DNA of 64,000 nt from Achromobacter xylosoxidans A8 (GTDB taxonomy: Bacteria; Pseudomonadota; Gammaproteobacteria; Burkholderiales; Burkholderiaceae_B), in NCBI RefSeq assembly GCF_000165835.1, contig NC_014640.1, positions 2,852,001-2,916,000 of the forward strand, written 5' to 3'. Position numbers and translations under genes: made by a program. Of the stretch, positions 1 through 7,318 are shown one piece after another. The notes beneath the pieces are model-generated. The model saw only the letters and a list, made by a program, of their open reading frames with translations. It searched no databases and had not been told where the DNA came from. Position 1 is the first letter of the stretch. The number at the start of each line of letters is the position of its first letter.

Positions 1-295
1 GCTCGTCGCCGGGCCGCTCGATGCGGGTGTCCAGCACCGGGGTGGCCCAGATCTGGTCGCCGCGGGTGGTCGATTCGCGCTTGCCGTGGTCGCGCACGAT
101 CAGGCGGGCCCAGTCTATGCCGCCCGCCAGCATGGCGCGCGCCTGGACCCGCGCCATTTCATTTTCCACGCGCCGCGTGCTGGCGGTCTGGCGCTGGAAC
201 AGGCCGGTGGCCAAGGCCGCGACGATGGCGACGATGATGAGCGCGCTGACCACGGCGGCGCCACGTTCGCGGCCGGTGGGGCGAGCCGGGCTCAT
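1..295 (-). CDS. gspK: Type II secretion minor pseudopilin GspK (partial, C-terminus beyond window)
   Basis: Reading the minus strand from an ATG at 295 gives an N-terminus with a prepilin-like leader (RERG followed by AAVVSALIIVAIVAALATGL), a single hydrophobic helix, then a region resembling GspK (RVENEMARVQARAMLAGGIDW). GspK is the minor pseudopilin that caps the T2SS pseudopilus together with GspI and GspJ, and usually lacks the Glu at +5 found in the other pseudopilins; none is seen here. The start overlaps the gspJ stop in an ATGA arrangement. About 98 codons are visible and the gene runs off the left edge. The family call is firm because of position at the end of a gspG-H-I-J series. 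Confidence 0.85.
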   Translation of the reverse strand, partial: MSPARPTGRERGAAVVSALIIVAIVAALATGLFQRQTASTRRVENEMARVQARAMLAGGIDWARLIVRDHGKRESTTRGDQIWATPVLDTRIERPGDE

Positions 296-897
296 GGCAG
301 CTCCAGCATGCGGGTGTAGCGCTCTGGAGCGGCGGGCGCGCCGCGCTCCAGCGCGATCTCCAGGCCGGTGGGAGAGGCGGCCAGGCTGGCTTCGCCATCC
401 ACCCAGCCGGTCCCCGGCACCCAGGCGCGTAGTTTCAGGGCCCGCGTGCCGGGCAGCAGCAGGACGCCGTCGCCCGCGGCCGGCAGCGGACTGCGCGCCG
501 CCGACGGCCCGCTGGCGCGCCACAGGCCGTCCTTGCGCACCTGCCATTGCACGCGCTGCCACAGGCCGTTGCCGTCGGGATCGGGGCGCAGGATCTCGAA
601 CACCGGGCCACCGCTGGCGCGCCGCAGCAGGCGCAGGCCGCTGGTGTAGGCCTGCGCATCCAGGCCCGCCGGGTCGAAGCCGGGACCGGTGTAGGACAGC
701 TCGACATCGCGCGCCATCTGGCCCAGCGTGCGGACGATGGCATCGATGTCCTCGGCCTGTTGCTCGATGCGGTCGCGGGCGCCGGACACGCTGGCCAGGC
801 CGCGCCAGGCCATCAGGCTGACCAGCGCCATCAGCGCCAGGGCCACCAGCACTTCGATCAGCGTGAAGCCGGCTTGGGATCGGGGAGGGCGGCGCAT
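292..897 (-). CDS. gspJ: Type II secretion minor pseudopilin GspJ
   Basis: Encodes about 201 aa. The start chosen at 897 gives MRRPPRSQAG followed by FTLIEVLVALALMALVSLM, a classical type IV prepilin cleavage site (G before FTLIE) recognised by the prepilin peptidase GspO/PilD. A longer frame runs upstream to 1032, but would place some 45 residues before the short leader, which is atypical. GspJ forms the pseudopilus tip with GspI and GspK in the inner membrane/periplasm. It follows gspI after 2 nt and overlaps gspK by 4 nt, so the series is one transcript. Size and position fit GspJ. Confidence 0.9.
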   Translation of the reverse strand: MRRPPRSQAGFTLIEVLVALALMALVSLMAWRGLASVSGARDRIEQQAEDIDAIVRTLGQMARDVELSYTGPGFDPAGLDAQAYTSGLRLLRRASGGPVFEILRPDPDGNGLWQRVQWQVRKDGLWRASGPSAARSPLPAAGDGVLLLPGTRALKLRAWVPGTGWVDGEASLAASPTGLEIALERGAPAAPERYTRMLELP

Positions 898-899
898 GG

Positions 900-1301
900 C
901 TATCGCAGACTGGACAGCAGGCCGTCGAGCTGCAACAGCACGGTGTCCGCCTGCGGCCAGGCGGCATGGCGCACCTTGACCGATACCTGGCGGAAGCTGC
1001 GGTTCATCGAATTCGTAAACTCCATCTCGCATTGCAGGGCCCGGCCGCCTTGCGGACAGGGCGCGCTGCGCGTGCCCGCGCGCGGCAGGGTCTGCTCCAG
1101 CCGCAGCTGGGTCAGCGCGTTCTGCGCGGCCAGCAGCGCCAGCGTCTTGTCCTGCAGGGCGCGGTTGTTCTCCGCCATGATTCCGGTCGCGCGCAGGGCG
1201 GCGCCCATGGCGACGGCGATGATGGCCAGGGCCACCAGCACTTCGATCAGCGTGAATCCGCGCTGCCGATCAGGCGGGCGGGGCGGCCTATTGAATTTCA
1301 T
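900..1301 (-). CDS. gspI: Type II secretion minor pseudopilin GspI
   Basis: Encodes about 133 aa starting MKFNRPPRPPDRQRG followed by FTLIEVLVALAIIAVAMGAA, again the prepilin leader and hydrophobic N-helix. The small size and order (after gspH, before gspJ) identify GspI, which nucleates the pseudopilus tip complex. The start at 1301 lies inside the end of gspH (14-bp overlap), indicating translational coupling. The longer frame reaching 1340 would extend the leader without reason. Confidence 0.9.
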   Translation of the reverse strand: MKFNRPPRPPDRQRGFTLIEVLVALAIIAVAMGAALRATGIMAENNRALQDKTLALLAAQNALTQLRLEQTLPRAGTRSAPCPQGGRALQCEMEFTNSMNRSFRQVSVKVRHAAWPQADTVLLQLDGLLSSLR

Positions 1302-1776
1302 AGCGGCCCGCGGCGTCGCGCTGCAAAGTGACGCGGGCATCCCCCGCGCTCAACGTCAGCGTGATGGGCGCGGCGACCCATTCCGTGTTGAACACCAGCG
1401 GCCGATCCGGATCGAGCCGCAGCTCCACCGGCGCAGCCGACCACGCTTGCGCACGCAGCACCTCGTCGCGTTCCAGCCGGTCCGGCGGCAGGGGGCGGTC
1501 TTCCTCGGCGCTCAGGCCCGGCAGCCGTCCCTGGCGTTCGAAGGACCAGCCTTGGCCGTTGGCCAGCCAGCGGATGGCGCGGCCGTCGCTGCGCGCTTCG
1601 CTCTGGGCCACGGTGAAGGCGTCGGCCAGGCGCTGGGCGTCGCCGCGCAGCCTGTTTTCGCCGCGGCCCACCGACAGGCTCACCATGCTGGCCGCGATCG
1701 CCACGATCACCAGCACCACCAGGACTTCGACCAGCGTGAAGCCGCGCTCAGAGTTCCCAGGAACCGATGTCGGCAT
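1288..1776 (-). CDS. gspH: Type II secretion minor pseudopilin GspH
   Basis: About 162 aa. The N-terminus MPTSVPGNSERG-FTLVEVLVVLVIVAIAAS has the processed prepilin motif. The remaining region (RLADAFTVAQSEARSDGRAI) resembles the GspH/FimT family. It overlaps gspG upstream by 29 bp and gspI downstream by 14 bp. GspH links the major pseudopilin GspG shaft with the tip complex. The start at 1776 is preferred to one at 1824 because it gives a normal-length leader. Confidence 0.9.
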   Translation of the reverse strand: MPTSVPGNSERGFTLVEVLVVLVIVAIAASMVSLSVGRGENRLRGDAQRLADAFTVAQSEARSDGRAIRWLANGQGWSFERQGRLPGLSAEEDRPLPPDRLERDEVLRAQAWSAAPVELRLDPDRPLVFNTEWVAAPITLTLSAGDARVTLQRDAAGRYEIQ

Positions 1777-2176
1777 CGCCGCTTTCTCCGCCGGGCTTGT
1801 TGTCGGCGCCGAACGAGAACACATCGATATCGCCTTTGACGCCAGGGCTCAGGTATTGATAGGGATGGCCCCAGGGATCGTTGGGCAACTTGTCCAGGTA
1901 GCCGCGCCAGTTGGTCGCGCCGTCGGGTTTCTGCACCAGCGCGCGCAAGCCCTGCGCGGTGTTGGGGTAGCGGCCGTTGTCCAGGCGATACAGCTTCAGC
2001 GCCTGCATGATGCCGGCGATGTCCTGGCGCGCGGCGACCTGGCGGGCCTGGTCGGGGCGGTCCAGCACGCGGGGCACGATCAGCGCCGCCAGTATCCCCA
2101 TGATCACAATCACCACCATGATCTCGATCAGGGTGAAACCTTGCTGGCGGGCAAGCCCGCGCGGTAGCTGACGCAC
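1748..2176 (-). CDS. gspG: Type II secretion major pseudopilin GspG
   Basis: I chose a GTG start at 2176: it gives VRQLPRGLARQQG-FTLIEIMVVIVIMGILAAL, a normal leader, and it is preceded by GGAG with 7-nt spacing. The upstream ATG at 2242 would add 22 residues and has no visible ribosome site. The product of about 142 aa carries the typical GspG core (LDNGRYPNTAQGLRALVQKP; WGHPYQYLSPG) and the C-terminal acidic loop with DVFSFGADN, which in this family binds calcium. GspG polymerises into the pseudopilus that pushes folded exoproteins through the GspD secretin. First gene of the G-H-I-J-K overlap series. Confidence 0.93.
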   Translation of the reverse strand: MRQLPRGLARQQGFTLIEIMVVIVIMGILAALIVPRVLDRPDQARQVAARQDIAGIMQALKLYRLDNGRYPNTAQGLRALVQKPDGATNWRGYLDKLPNDPWGHPYQYLSPGVKGDIDVFSFGADNKPGGESGDADIGSWEL

Positions 2177-2285
2177 TTGATGACTCCGGTCTTTCAGTAG
2201 AAGCGGAGGATTGTGAACATGAAATATGACAGCAATACTCACGGCGCCGCCAAATCCGCGCAGGCGCGTGCCGCGCGCAAGGCAT

Positions 2286-2317
2286 GCATCGCCGCGAGCG
2301 CGGCGATGCCTATTTTT
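2286..2317 (+). terminator. Perfect 10-bp hairpin followed by T-tract, between gspC and gspG
   Basis: GCATCGCCGC (2286-2295), a GAGC loop and GCGGCGATGC (2300-2309) are perfectly complementary and followed on the plus strand by CTATTTTT. By sequence this is an intrinsic terminator for plus-strand transcription, yet both flanking genes are on the minus strand; on that strand the hairpin begins just after the gspC stop and lacks a U-tract. It may block antisense transcription or act as an intercistronic stem-loop. Confidence 0.5.
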
Positions 2318-2744
2318 CGCGCGATATGCCGGCAGGCGCGGGCAGGGCGGCCGGGGCGGGCAGGCGGCTGGCGCGCCCGGCCTGTTCCACCGTCACCGCG
2401 TCCGCGGCGACCTCGCGCAGCACGATGCCGGGGGCCACTTCGCCGCCCGCGCGCCAGGCCAGCGGCGGGCCGCCGTCGATGCTGAGCACGGCGGCGCCGT
2501 CGGCGCCCGCGGCGATCACGCCCAGCACGGTGATCTGCGTGCGCATGGCCTCGTCCTTGCCGAACCACAACGCGACCGGTGTGTTGTCCGCGGCGCGCGG
2601 CGCGGCCGCCGAGACCGCGGGAGGCAAGGCACCAGCCTTCGGCGCGAGCAGGATCGACGCCCACACGCCCAGGCCGGCGGCCAGGGTCAGCACGGCAAGT
2701 ACGCGGAACACGGCGGGCAGGGTCGGGCGCAAGGACAAGGGCAT
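2310..2744 (-). CDS. gspC: Type II secretion inner-membrane protein GspC (short form)
   Basis: 144 aa: a short cytoplasmic tail, one membrane helix (about residues 14-33, VLAVLTLAAGLGVWASILLA), then a periplasmic region matching the GspC homology-region domain (ADNTPVALWFGKDEA; TQITVLGVIAAGADGAAVLS; GEVAPGIVLREVAADAVTV). GspC couples the inner-membrane platform to the outer-membrane secretin GspD. The protein lacks the C-terminal PDZ domain of many GspC proteins. Placement upstream of gspG, separate from gspDEF, is the arrangement I recall for Burkholderia-type T2SS clusters. The stop lies directly at the foot of a hairpin. Confidence 0.75.
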   Translation of the reverse strand: MPLSLRPTLPAVFRVLAVLTLAAGLGVWASILLAPKAGALPPAVSAAAPRAADNTPVALWFGKDEAMRTQITVLGVIAAGADGAAVLSIDGGPPLAWRAGGEVAPGIVLREVAADAVTVEQAGRASRLPAPAALPAPAGISREK

Positions 2745-2851
2745 GGAACGGACGGGCAGGGCGGGTTGCGACGCGGCCGACTATAGCGTTGCTACATGAC
2801 AGGCTTGCGATGGCCTGCGGCATTCGCGCAGGCCTCGGCAGCCGCAGCTGC

Positions 2852-2880
2852 CTGTCATCGTTCGTACATGCCCCGTGTCT
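2852..2880 (+). promoter_or_regulatory. Possible PhoB-like box in the gspC/phoX divergent region
   Basis: CTGTCAT at 2852-2858 matches the first half of the PhoB consensus exactly. Repeats 11 and 22 bp further on (TACAT near 2865, GTGTCT near 2875) are degenerate. A second ATGACAG (the reverse complement of CTGTCAT) lies at 2796-2802, facing gspC. Phosphate control would fit a phosphatase/phospholipase block. The match outside the first heptamer is weak, so this is a candidate only. Confidence 0.3.
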
Positions 2881-2943
2881 AGCATGCGCTCAAGTCCGGA
2901 TGTCCAAGCCGGGCAGACCTCCTCTCCAACAGGGAACACCCGC

Positions 2944-4890
2944 ATGCAAGACCAGAACCAAGCCAATCGCCGCCGACTCCTGAAAATGCTGGGAGGCGCG
3001 CCGATGCTGCCGATCGGCGGCGTCAGCCTGGCCGCGCTGCTGGCCGGCTGTAATTCCAGCGATGATGACGATGACGACAGCGCGCCGCCCGTCACGCCGG
3101 TCACTTTCAAGTCCGCCGCCTTCACCTCCATGGCCGCGCCTTCGCTGTCCCAGCCGGAATTGATGGCGCGCACCACGGTCGCCTCGGCGCTGGAACTGAC
3201 CTTCAGCGACGGCTCCAAACGCAGCGTCGAATTGGGCTACGAGCCTTTCTTCATGACGGGCGACCCCGTGCCGGACGGCAAGGGCGGCAACGTCATCGCC
3301 GGCGGCTACTACAACCTGGCGGGCGCGCCCATCGTCGACAACTCGGTGCCCGCCAAGGCGCGGCAGTTCTTCTCGAACTGTCCGGACGGCATGTCGCTGC
3401 TGTCCCTGTCGGAGCCGACCAAGGTGGCTGGCGTGGCCGGCAACGCGCTGTACGCGGTGGTGCAGTTCGAATACCAGTCCATGGACCAGGCCGGCAAGGA
3501 CATGTACGGCCTGCTGCCGTCGCAGATCGCGGTGCTGACGCTGTCGCAGGACCCCAACACGGGCAAGCTCAGCCTGGTCAAGTACCACACCGTGGACACC
3601 TCGTCGGTGCACGGCCTGTGGATCACCTGTGGCGCCAGCCTGTCGCCCTGGAACACCCACCTGTCCAGCGAAGAGTACGAGCCCGACGCCACCACGGCCA
3701 AGGCTTCGACCTCGTTCCAGGCCTATAGCCAGAATCTCTACGGCGATCCGGCCAAGGCCAATCCGTACCACTACGGCCACATGCCCGAAGTCACCGTCAA
3801 CCCGGACGGCACCGGCACCATCAAGAAGCACTATTGCATGGGCCGCATCTCGCATGAACTGGTGCAGGTCATGCCCGACCAGCGCACCGCGCTGATGGGC
3901 GACGACGCCACCAACGGCGGCCTGTTCATGTTCGTGGCCGACCGCAAGGCCGATCTTTCTTCCGGCACGCTGTATGTCGCCAAATGGACGCAGACTTCGG
4001 GTACCGGCCCGGGCGCCGGCACGCTGAGCTGGATCAAGCTGGGCCACGCCACCAGCGCCGAAGTGCAGGCGCTGGCCGACCAGTTGAGCGCCGCCGACAT
4101 CATGGACGTGCGCACGGCGGATCCGCTGGATGCCGCCTTCACCAAGATCCGCTATTCCGGCAAGGACAACTGGGTCAAGCTGCAGCCCGGCCGCAACGTG
4201 GCCGGGGCCTTCCTGGAAACCCACCGCTATGCCGCCATGGTCGGCGGCACGCTGGCCTTCTCCAAGATGGAAGGCACCACCGTCAACGTCAAGGACAAGA
4301 TCGCCTACAGCGCAATGTCGCGCGTGGACAGTTCGATGACCGATGGCCTGTCTCCCGGCTTCAAGGTCGAAGGCCCGGCGGCCGGCGCGGTCTACCAGCT
4401 GCACATGAAGGAAGGCCAGGTCGACACCGAGGGCAAGGCGATCGACAGCGCCTGGGTGCCGGTGGACATGGCGGCAGTGCCGGAACTGGTAGGCGTAGTG
4501 CTGGCGGCGCGCGACGCGCTGGGCAACACCCACGCCGCCGACAAGATCTCCAACCCCGACAACCTCAAGTTCTCGGAGAAGCTGCGCACGCTGTTCGTGG
4601 GCGAGGACAGCGGCGGCCATGTCAACAACTTCCTGTGGGCCTACAACGTCGACACCAAGCAGCTGTCGCGCCTGCTGTCTTGCCCGGTGGCTGCGGAATC
4701 GACCGGTCTGCAGGCGGTGGACGAGATCAACGGCTGGACCTACATCACCAGCAACTTCCAGCACGCGGCCGACTGGCAAAGCGTGCACTCGGTGGTGCGG
4801 CCGACGCTGGAGCCCTTGGTCAAGGCCAACTACAAGGACGGCTTCGGCGCGTCGGTGGGCTATCTGACCGGTGTCAAGATCGGCGCCTAG
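2944..4890 (+). CDS. phoX: PhoX-family alkaline phosphatase, Tat-exported lipoprotein
   Basis: About 648 aa from an ATG at 2944 (AGGGA upstream). The N-terminus has a twin-arginine motif (NRRRLLKML), a hydrophobic stretch and a lipobox (LLAGC), then a run of six Asp. The body matches the PhoX/DUF839 family: DGMSLLSLSEPTKVAGVAGN, HGLWITCGASLSPWNTHLSSEEYEP, GRISHELVQVMPDQRTALMGDD and a C-terminal LFVGEDSGGHVNNFLWAY. PhoX enzymes are calcium/iron-dependent monoesterases that fold in the cytoplasm and leave by Tat. It is followed by an intrinsic terminator, so it is probably monocistronic. Upstream codons to 2875 exist in frame but would bury the signal peptide. Confidence 0.88.
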   Translation: MQDQNQANRRRLLKMLGGAPMLPIGGVSLAALLAGCNSSDDDDDDSAPPVTPVTFKSAAFTSMAAPSLSQPELMARTTVASALELTFSDGSKRSVELGYEPFFMTGDPVPDGKGGNVIAGGYYNLAGAPIVDNSVPAKARQFFSNCPDGMSLLSLSEPTKVAGVAGNALYAVVQFEYQSMDQAGKDMYGLLPSQIAVLTLSQDPNTGKLSLVKYHTVDTSSVHGLWITCGASLSPWNTHLSSEEYEPDATTAKASTSFQAYSQNLYGDPAKANPYHYGHMPEVTVNPDGTGTIKKHYCMGRISHELVQVMPDQRTALMGDDATNGGLFMFVADRKADLSSGTLYVAKWTQTSGTGPGAGTLSWIKLGHATSAEVQALADQLSAADIMDVRTADPLDAAFTKIRYSGKDNWVKLQPGRNVAGAFLETHRYAAMVGGTLAFSKMEGTTVNVKDKIAYSAMSRVDSSMTDGLSPGFKVEGPAAGAVYQLHMKEGQVDTEGKAIDSAWVPVDMAAVPELVGVVLAARDALGNTHAADKISNPDNLKFSEKLRTLFVGEDSGGHVNNFLWAYNVDTKQLSRLLSCPVAAESTGLQAVDEINGWTYITSNFQHAADWQSVHSVVRPTLEPLVKANYKDGFGASVGYLTGVKIGA

Positions 4891-4916
4891 GTTCGCGGCC
4901 TGCCTCTGGCTGCGGG

Positions 4917-4946
4917 GCGGCTTCCTTCGGGCAGCCGCTTTTTTTT
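4917..4946 (+). terminator. Intrinsic terminator after phoX
   Basis: GCGGCT (4917-4922) pairs with AGCCGC (4933-4938) around an inner CC-TTCG-GG, followed by eight T (4939-4946). Lies 26 bp after the phoX stop. Confidence 0.85.
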
Positions 4947-5075
4947 GCGCATTCCGCGCAAAAGAATCCTGATCCGTCGATCAGGCTTTCTTCTCTTCGC
5001 TTCACGGGGCTTTCACCTTTGCTGGCCATCATGTGCCCCAGCGTAAAACCCTGTTCATGACAAGAGAAGAGAAGC

Positions 5076-7082
5076 ATGCAAGCATTGAATTGGAGAAGAT
5101 GGTGCGCGGCCTTGCTGGCGACCAGCGCCCTCGCGGGCTGCGGCGGCAGCGACGATGACGACGACACCGAAGCCCCGCCGACCCAGCCGCCGGTGACCCA
5201 GCCGGATCCGACGCCCGCCGACAAGGTGCTGTTCATCGGCGTCGACGGCCTGACCTATGATGCGATGCGCCGCAGCGTGGCCGACAAGTCCCTGCCGAAC
5301 ATGGCGCAACTCAACGCCACGCGCGCCTGGACCGGCGGCGTGACGGACGCGCCCACGCAGCAGCCGACGTTGCTGGCGCCGGGCTGGGCGACCTTGTTGA
5401 CCGGCCAATGGGCCGACCAGCACGGCGTGCGCTACAGCGTGCAGGGCGAGACGCTGCAAACGCCGACCCTGTTCCAGCGCGTCAAGCAGGCGCGTCCCGA
5501 GGCGCGCAGCGCTGCCGCCTTCAATTCGACGGTGCTGGCCGGGCTTATCGCGGGCCAGCGCGACGCAGGCTATCTGCAATCGCTGACCGACTGTGCCGGC
5601 GCGGACGATTGCGTCGCCGCCCAGGCGCGCGACCGCATTACCGAAGGCTATGACGTGGTGGTGGCGCAGTTCGGCGCGCCGGAACGCGTGGCCTCGGAGA
5701 ACGGCTTCGGCTCGGCCTATGACGGCGCGATCCGCCAGGCCGACACGGCCATCGGCGTGCTGGCCAAGCAGATCGCCGACCGCAAGGCGGAGCACCCGGG
5801 CGAGAAGTGGCTGGTGATCGTGGCTTCCAGCCACGGCCTGGGCAAGACCGGCGTCAGCGATGGCCGTCCCATGTCCTCGAACAAGACCATCCTGCTGGCC
5901 GCGAACCAGCCCGCGCTGCTGGGCGGCAGCGCCGACGACGCTTCGTTCGACGGTCTGTGGGACAACAACTGGTACGCGTTGCCCAGCGCGGCCGACGTGG
6001 CGCCGACGGTGCTGGATCATCTGAAAGCGCTGCCGGCCGCCGCCAAGTACGACATGGCGGGCACCTCGCTGGCCGGCAAGCTGGCGCTGCGCCACACCGC
6101 CGCCCGCACCTCGACCGACAACAAGAGCGTGACCTTGAGCTGGGTGCGCGTGGGCGAACCCGCCGGCGACATCGTGATCAGCCGCGACGGCGCGGAGATT
6201 GCGCGCGTGCCCGGCACGGCCGCCGAGTACGTCGACAAGGGCTTCAAGTTCGAGACCGAAGGCGTGCACACGCTGAACTACAGCGTCGCCGTCGGCAACG
6301 CGGTCAGCGCGGCGCGCACCACCGTGGCCTACACCAAGCCGCTGCCGCTGCTGGCTTCGCTGCGCACCGGCCTGACGATGCTGTTCCCGTTCGAAGGCAA
6401 TATGACCGACGTCGCCGCGGGCGGTGGGGCGATCACGCCGTTCGACGGCACGCAGGCGCCGGCCTACGCCGATACGGGTGTGTTCGGCAAGATGTTCAAG
6501 AACGACCGCAGCGCGGCAGCCCTGGGCGGCTTCAAGCTGGACTACCCGGCAGGCATGCTGGACGCGGCCCAGGCCTTCACCATCGGCTTCTGGTACCAGT
6601 CCGACGGCACCGCCAACGACCGTTCCATCCTGGGCAACAAGGACTACAACTCGGGCGGCAACCCCGGCATCACCATCGCGCAATGGGCGGGCCCGGTGCT
6701 GTACTTCAACCTGGCCGGCGGCGGCTCGCGGGTCGACATCAACAACGTCAAGTTCACGCCGAACAAGCCCGTGTACGTCGCGATGACCGTGAACAAGACG
6801 GCCAAGACCCTGACGGCTTCCGTCTACGACAGCGAACTGGGCTTCTCGCAACGCACCATCGGCACAGGCTCGGTCGATCTGACCAAGATCGCCGGCGTCT
6901 ACGGGCCGCACATCGGCCTGAATGAAGACGGACGCGGCACCTATGGCGTCTGCTGCGCCGGCACCAAGGGTCCCTACACGATGTATTTCGACGACCTGGC
7001 CTACTGGTCGCGCGCGCTCACCGAAGCTGAAGTGAAGTCGCTCGCCCTGTCTGGCAAGTCCGTTTCCGAACTGTTTCCCTGA
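5076..7082 (+). CDS. Alkaline-phosphatase-fold lipoprotein with C-terminal LamG/concanavalin-like domain; metal site appears degenerate
   Basis: 668 aa. Signal peptide with lipobox (LAGC), then GGSDDDDD and a Pro/Thr-rich linker. Residues ~45-340 resemble the type I phosphodiesterase/alkaline phosphatase superfamily: VLFIGVDGLTYDAM (first metal Asp), PGWATLLTGQWADQHGV, WLVIVASSHGLG. The usual nucleophile Ser/Thr position reads Leu (PTLLAPGW), the Asp/His pair of the 'DxxDxxGH' loop reads GAPERVASENG, and the canonical SDHG reads SSHG, so several ligands seem lost. Residues ~340-430 look Ig/Fn3-like, and ~440-660 resemble a LamG jellyroll (FTIGFWYQSDG; YTMYFDDLAYWSRALTEAEV). Likely a surface or periplasmic binding protein, or an enzyme with altered chemistry. 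Probably co-transcribed with the next two genes. Confidence 0.75.
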   Translation: MQALNWRRWCAALLATSALAGCGGSDDDDDTEAPPTQPPVTQPDPTPADKVLFIGVDGLTYDAMRRSVADKSLPNMAQLNATRAWTGGVTDAPTQQPTLLAPGWATLLTGQWADQHGVRYSVQGETLQTPTLFQRVKQARPEARSAAAFNSTVLAGLIAGQRDAGYLQSLTDCAGADDCVAAQARDRITEGYDVVVAQFGAPERVASENGFGSAYDGAIRQADTAIGVLAKQIADRKAEHPGEKWLVIVASSHGLGKTGVSDGRPMSSNKTILLAANQPALLGGSADDASFDGLWDNNWYALPSAADVAPTVLDHLKALPAAAKYDMAGTSLAGKLALRHTAARTSTDNKSVTLSWVRVGEPAGDIVISRDGAEIARVPGTAAEYVDKGFKFETEGVHTLNYSVAVGNAVSAARTTVAYTKPLPLLASLRTGLTMLFPFEGNMTDVAAGGGAITPFDGTQAPAYADTGVFGKMFKNDRSAAALGGFKLDYPAGMLDAAQAFTIGFWYQSDGTANDRSILGNKDYNSGGNPGITIAQWAGPVLYFNLAGGGSRVDINNVKFTPNKPVYVAMTVNKTAKTLTASVYDSELGFSQRTIGTGSVDLTKIAGVYGPHIGLNEDGRGTYGVCCAGTKGPYTMYFDDLAYWSRALTEAEVKSLALSGKSVSELFP

Positions 7083-7100
7083 TGTCCCGAGGATAAAAAA

Positions 7101-7283
7101 ATGAGCATGTCCATGATCTTGCGCGGTTTCCTGCGCCTGGGCGCGGTGCTGATGCTGAGCGCCACGCTGGCCGCCTGCGGCGGCGATGACGGCGACAGCG
7201 ACGGCGGCAAAGACCCCGGCACCGGCCAGCCCGAAACGCCGAAGCCCGAGCCGACCAAACCCGAATTGCGTTGCGCGCCCTGA
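7101..7283 (+). CDS. Small Asp/Pro-rich lipoprotein, 60 aa, function unknown
   Basis: Signal peptide ending in a lipobox (TLAAC), then GGDDGDSDGGKDPGTG and a Pro/Lys/Glu tail ending LRCAP. It begins 18 bp after the preceding stop, with AGGA in the gap, and stops 35 bp before the phospholipase start. There is no globular domain, so it may be a tether, a chaperone-like accessory to the phospholipase (compare PlcR, a small partner of PlcH, though no similarity is evident), or the remnant of a longer lipoprotein. The Asp-rich stretch after the lipidated Cys resembles those of the two genes upstream. Confidence 0.6.
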   Translation: MSMSMILRGFLRLGAVLMLSATLAACGGDDGDSDGGKDPGTGQPETPKPEPTKPELRCAP

Positions 7284-7318
7284 GCCGCGCGCCCACCCGA
7301 TCCATAGGAATAGAATCC

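Noticed and set aside
2177..2242. ATG start for gspG at 2242
   Set aside because: Would give a 34-residue pre-sequence before the prepilin cleavage site with no ribosome site; the GTG at 2176 has GGAG at proper spacing.
7271..7318. Upstream ATG extension of the phospholipase C gene
   Set aside because: Overlaps the small lipoprotein, lacks a ribosome site and puts extra residues before the Tat signal; the GTG at 7319 fits better.
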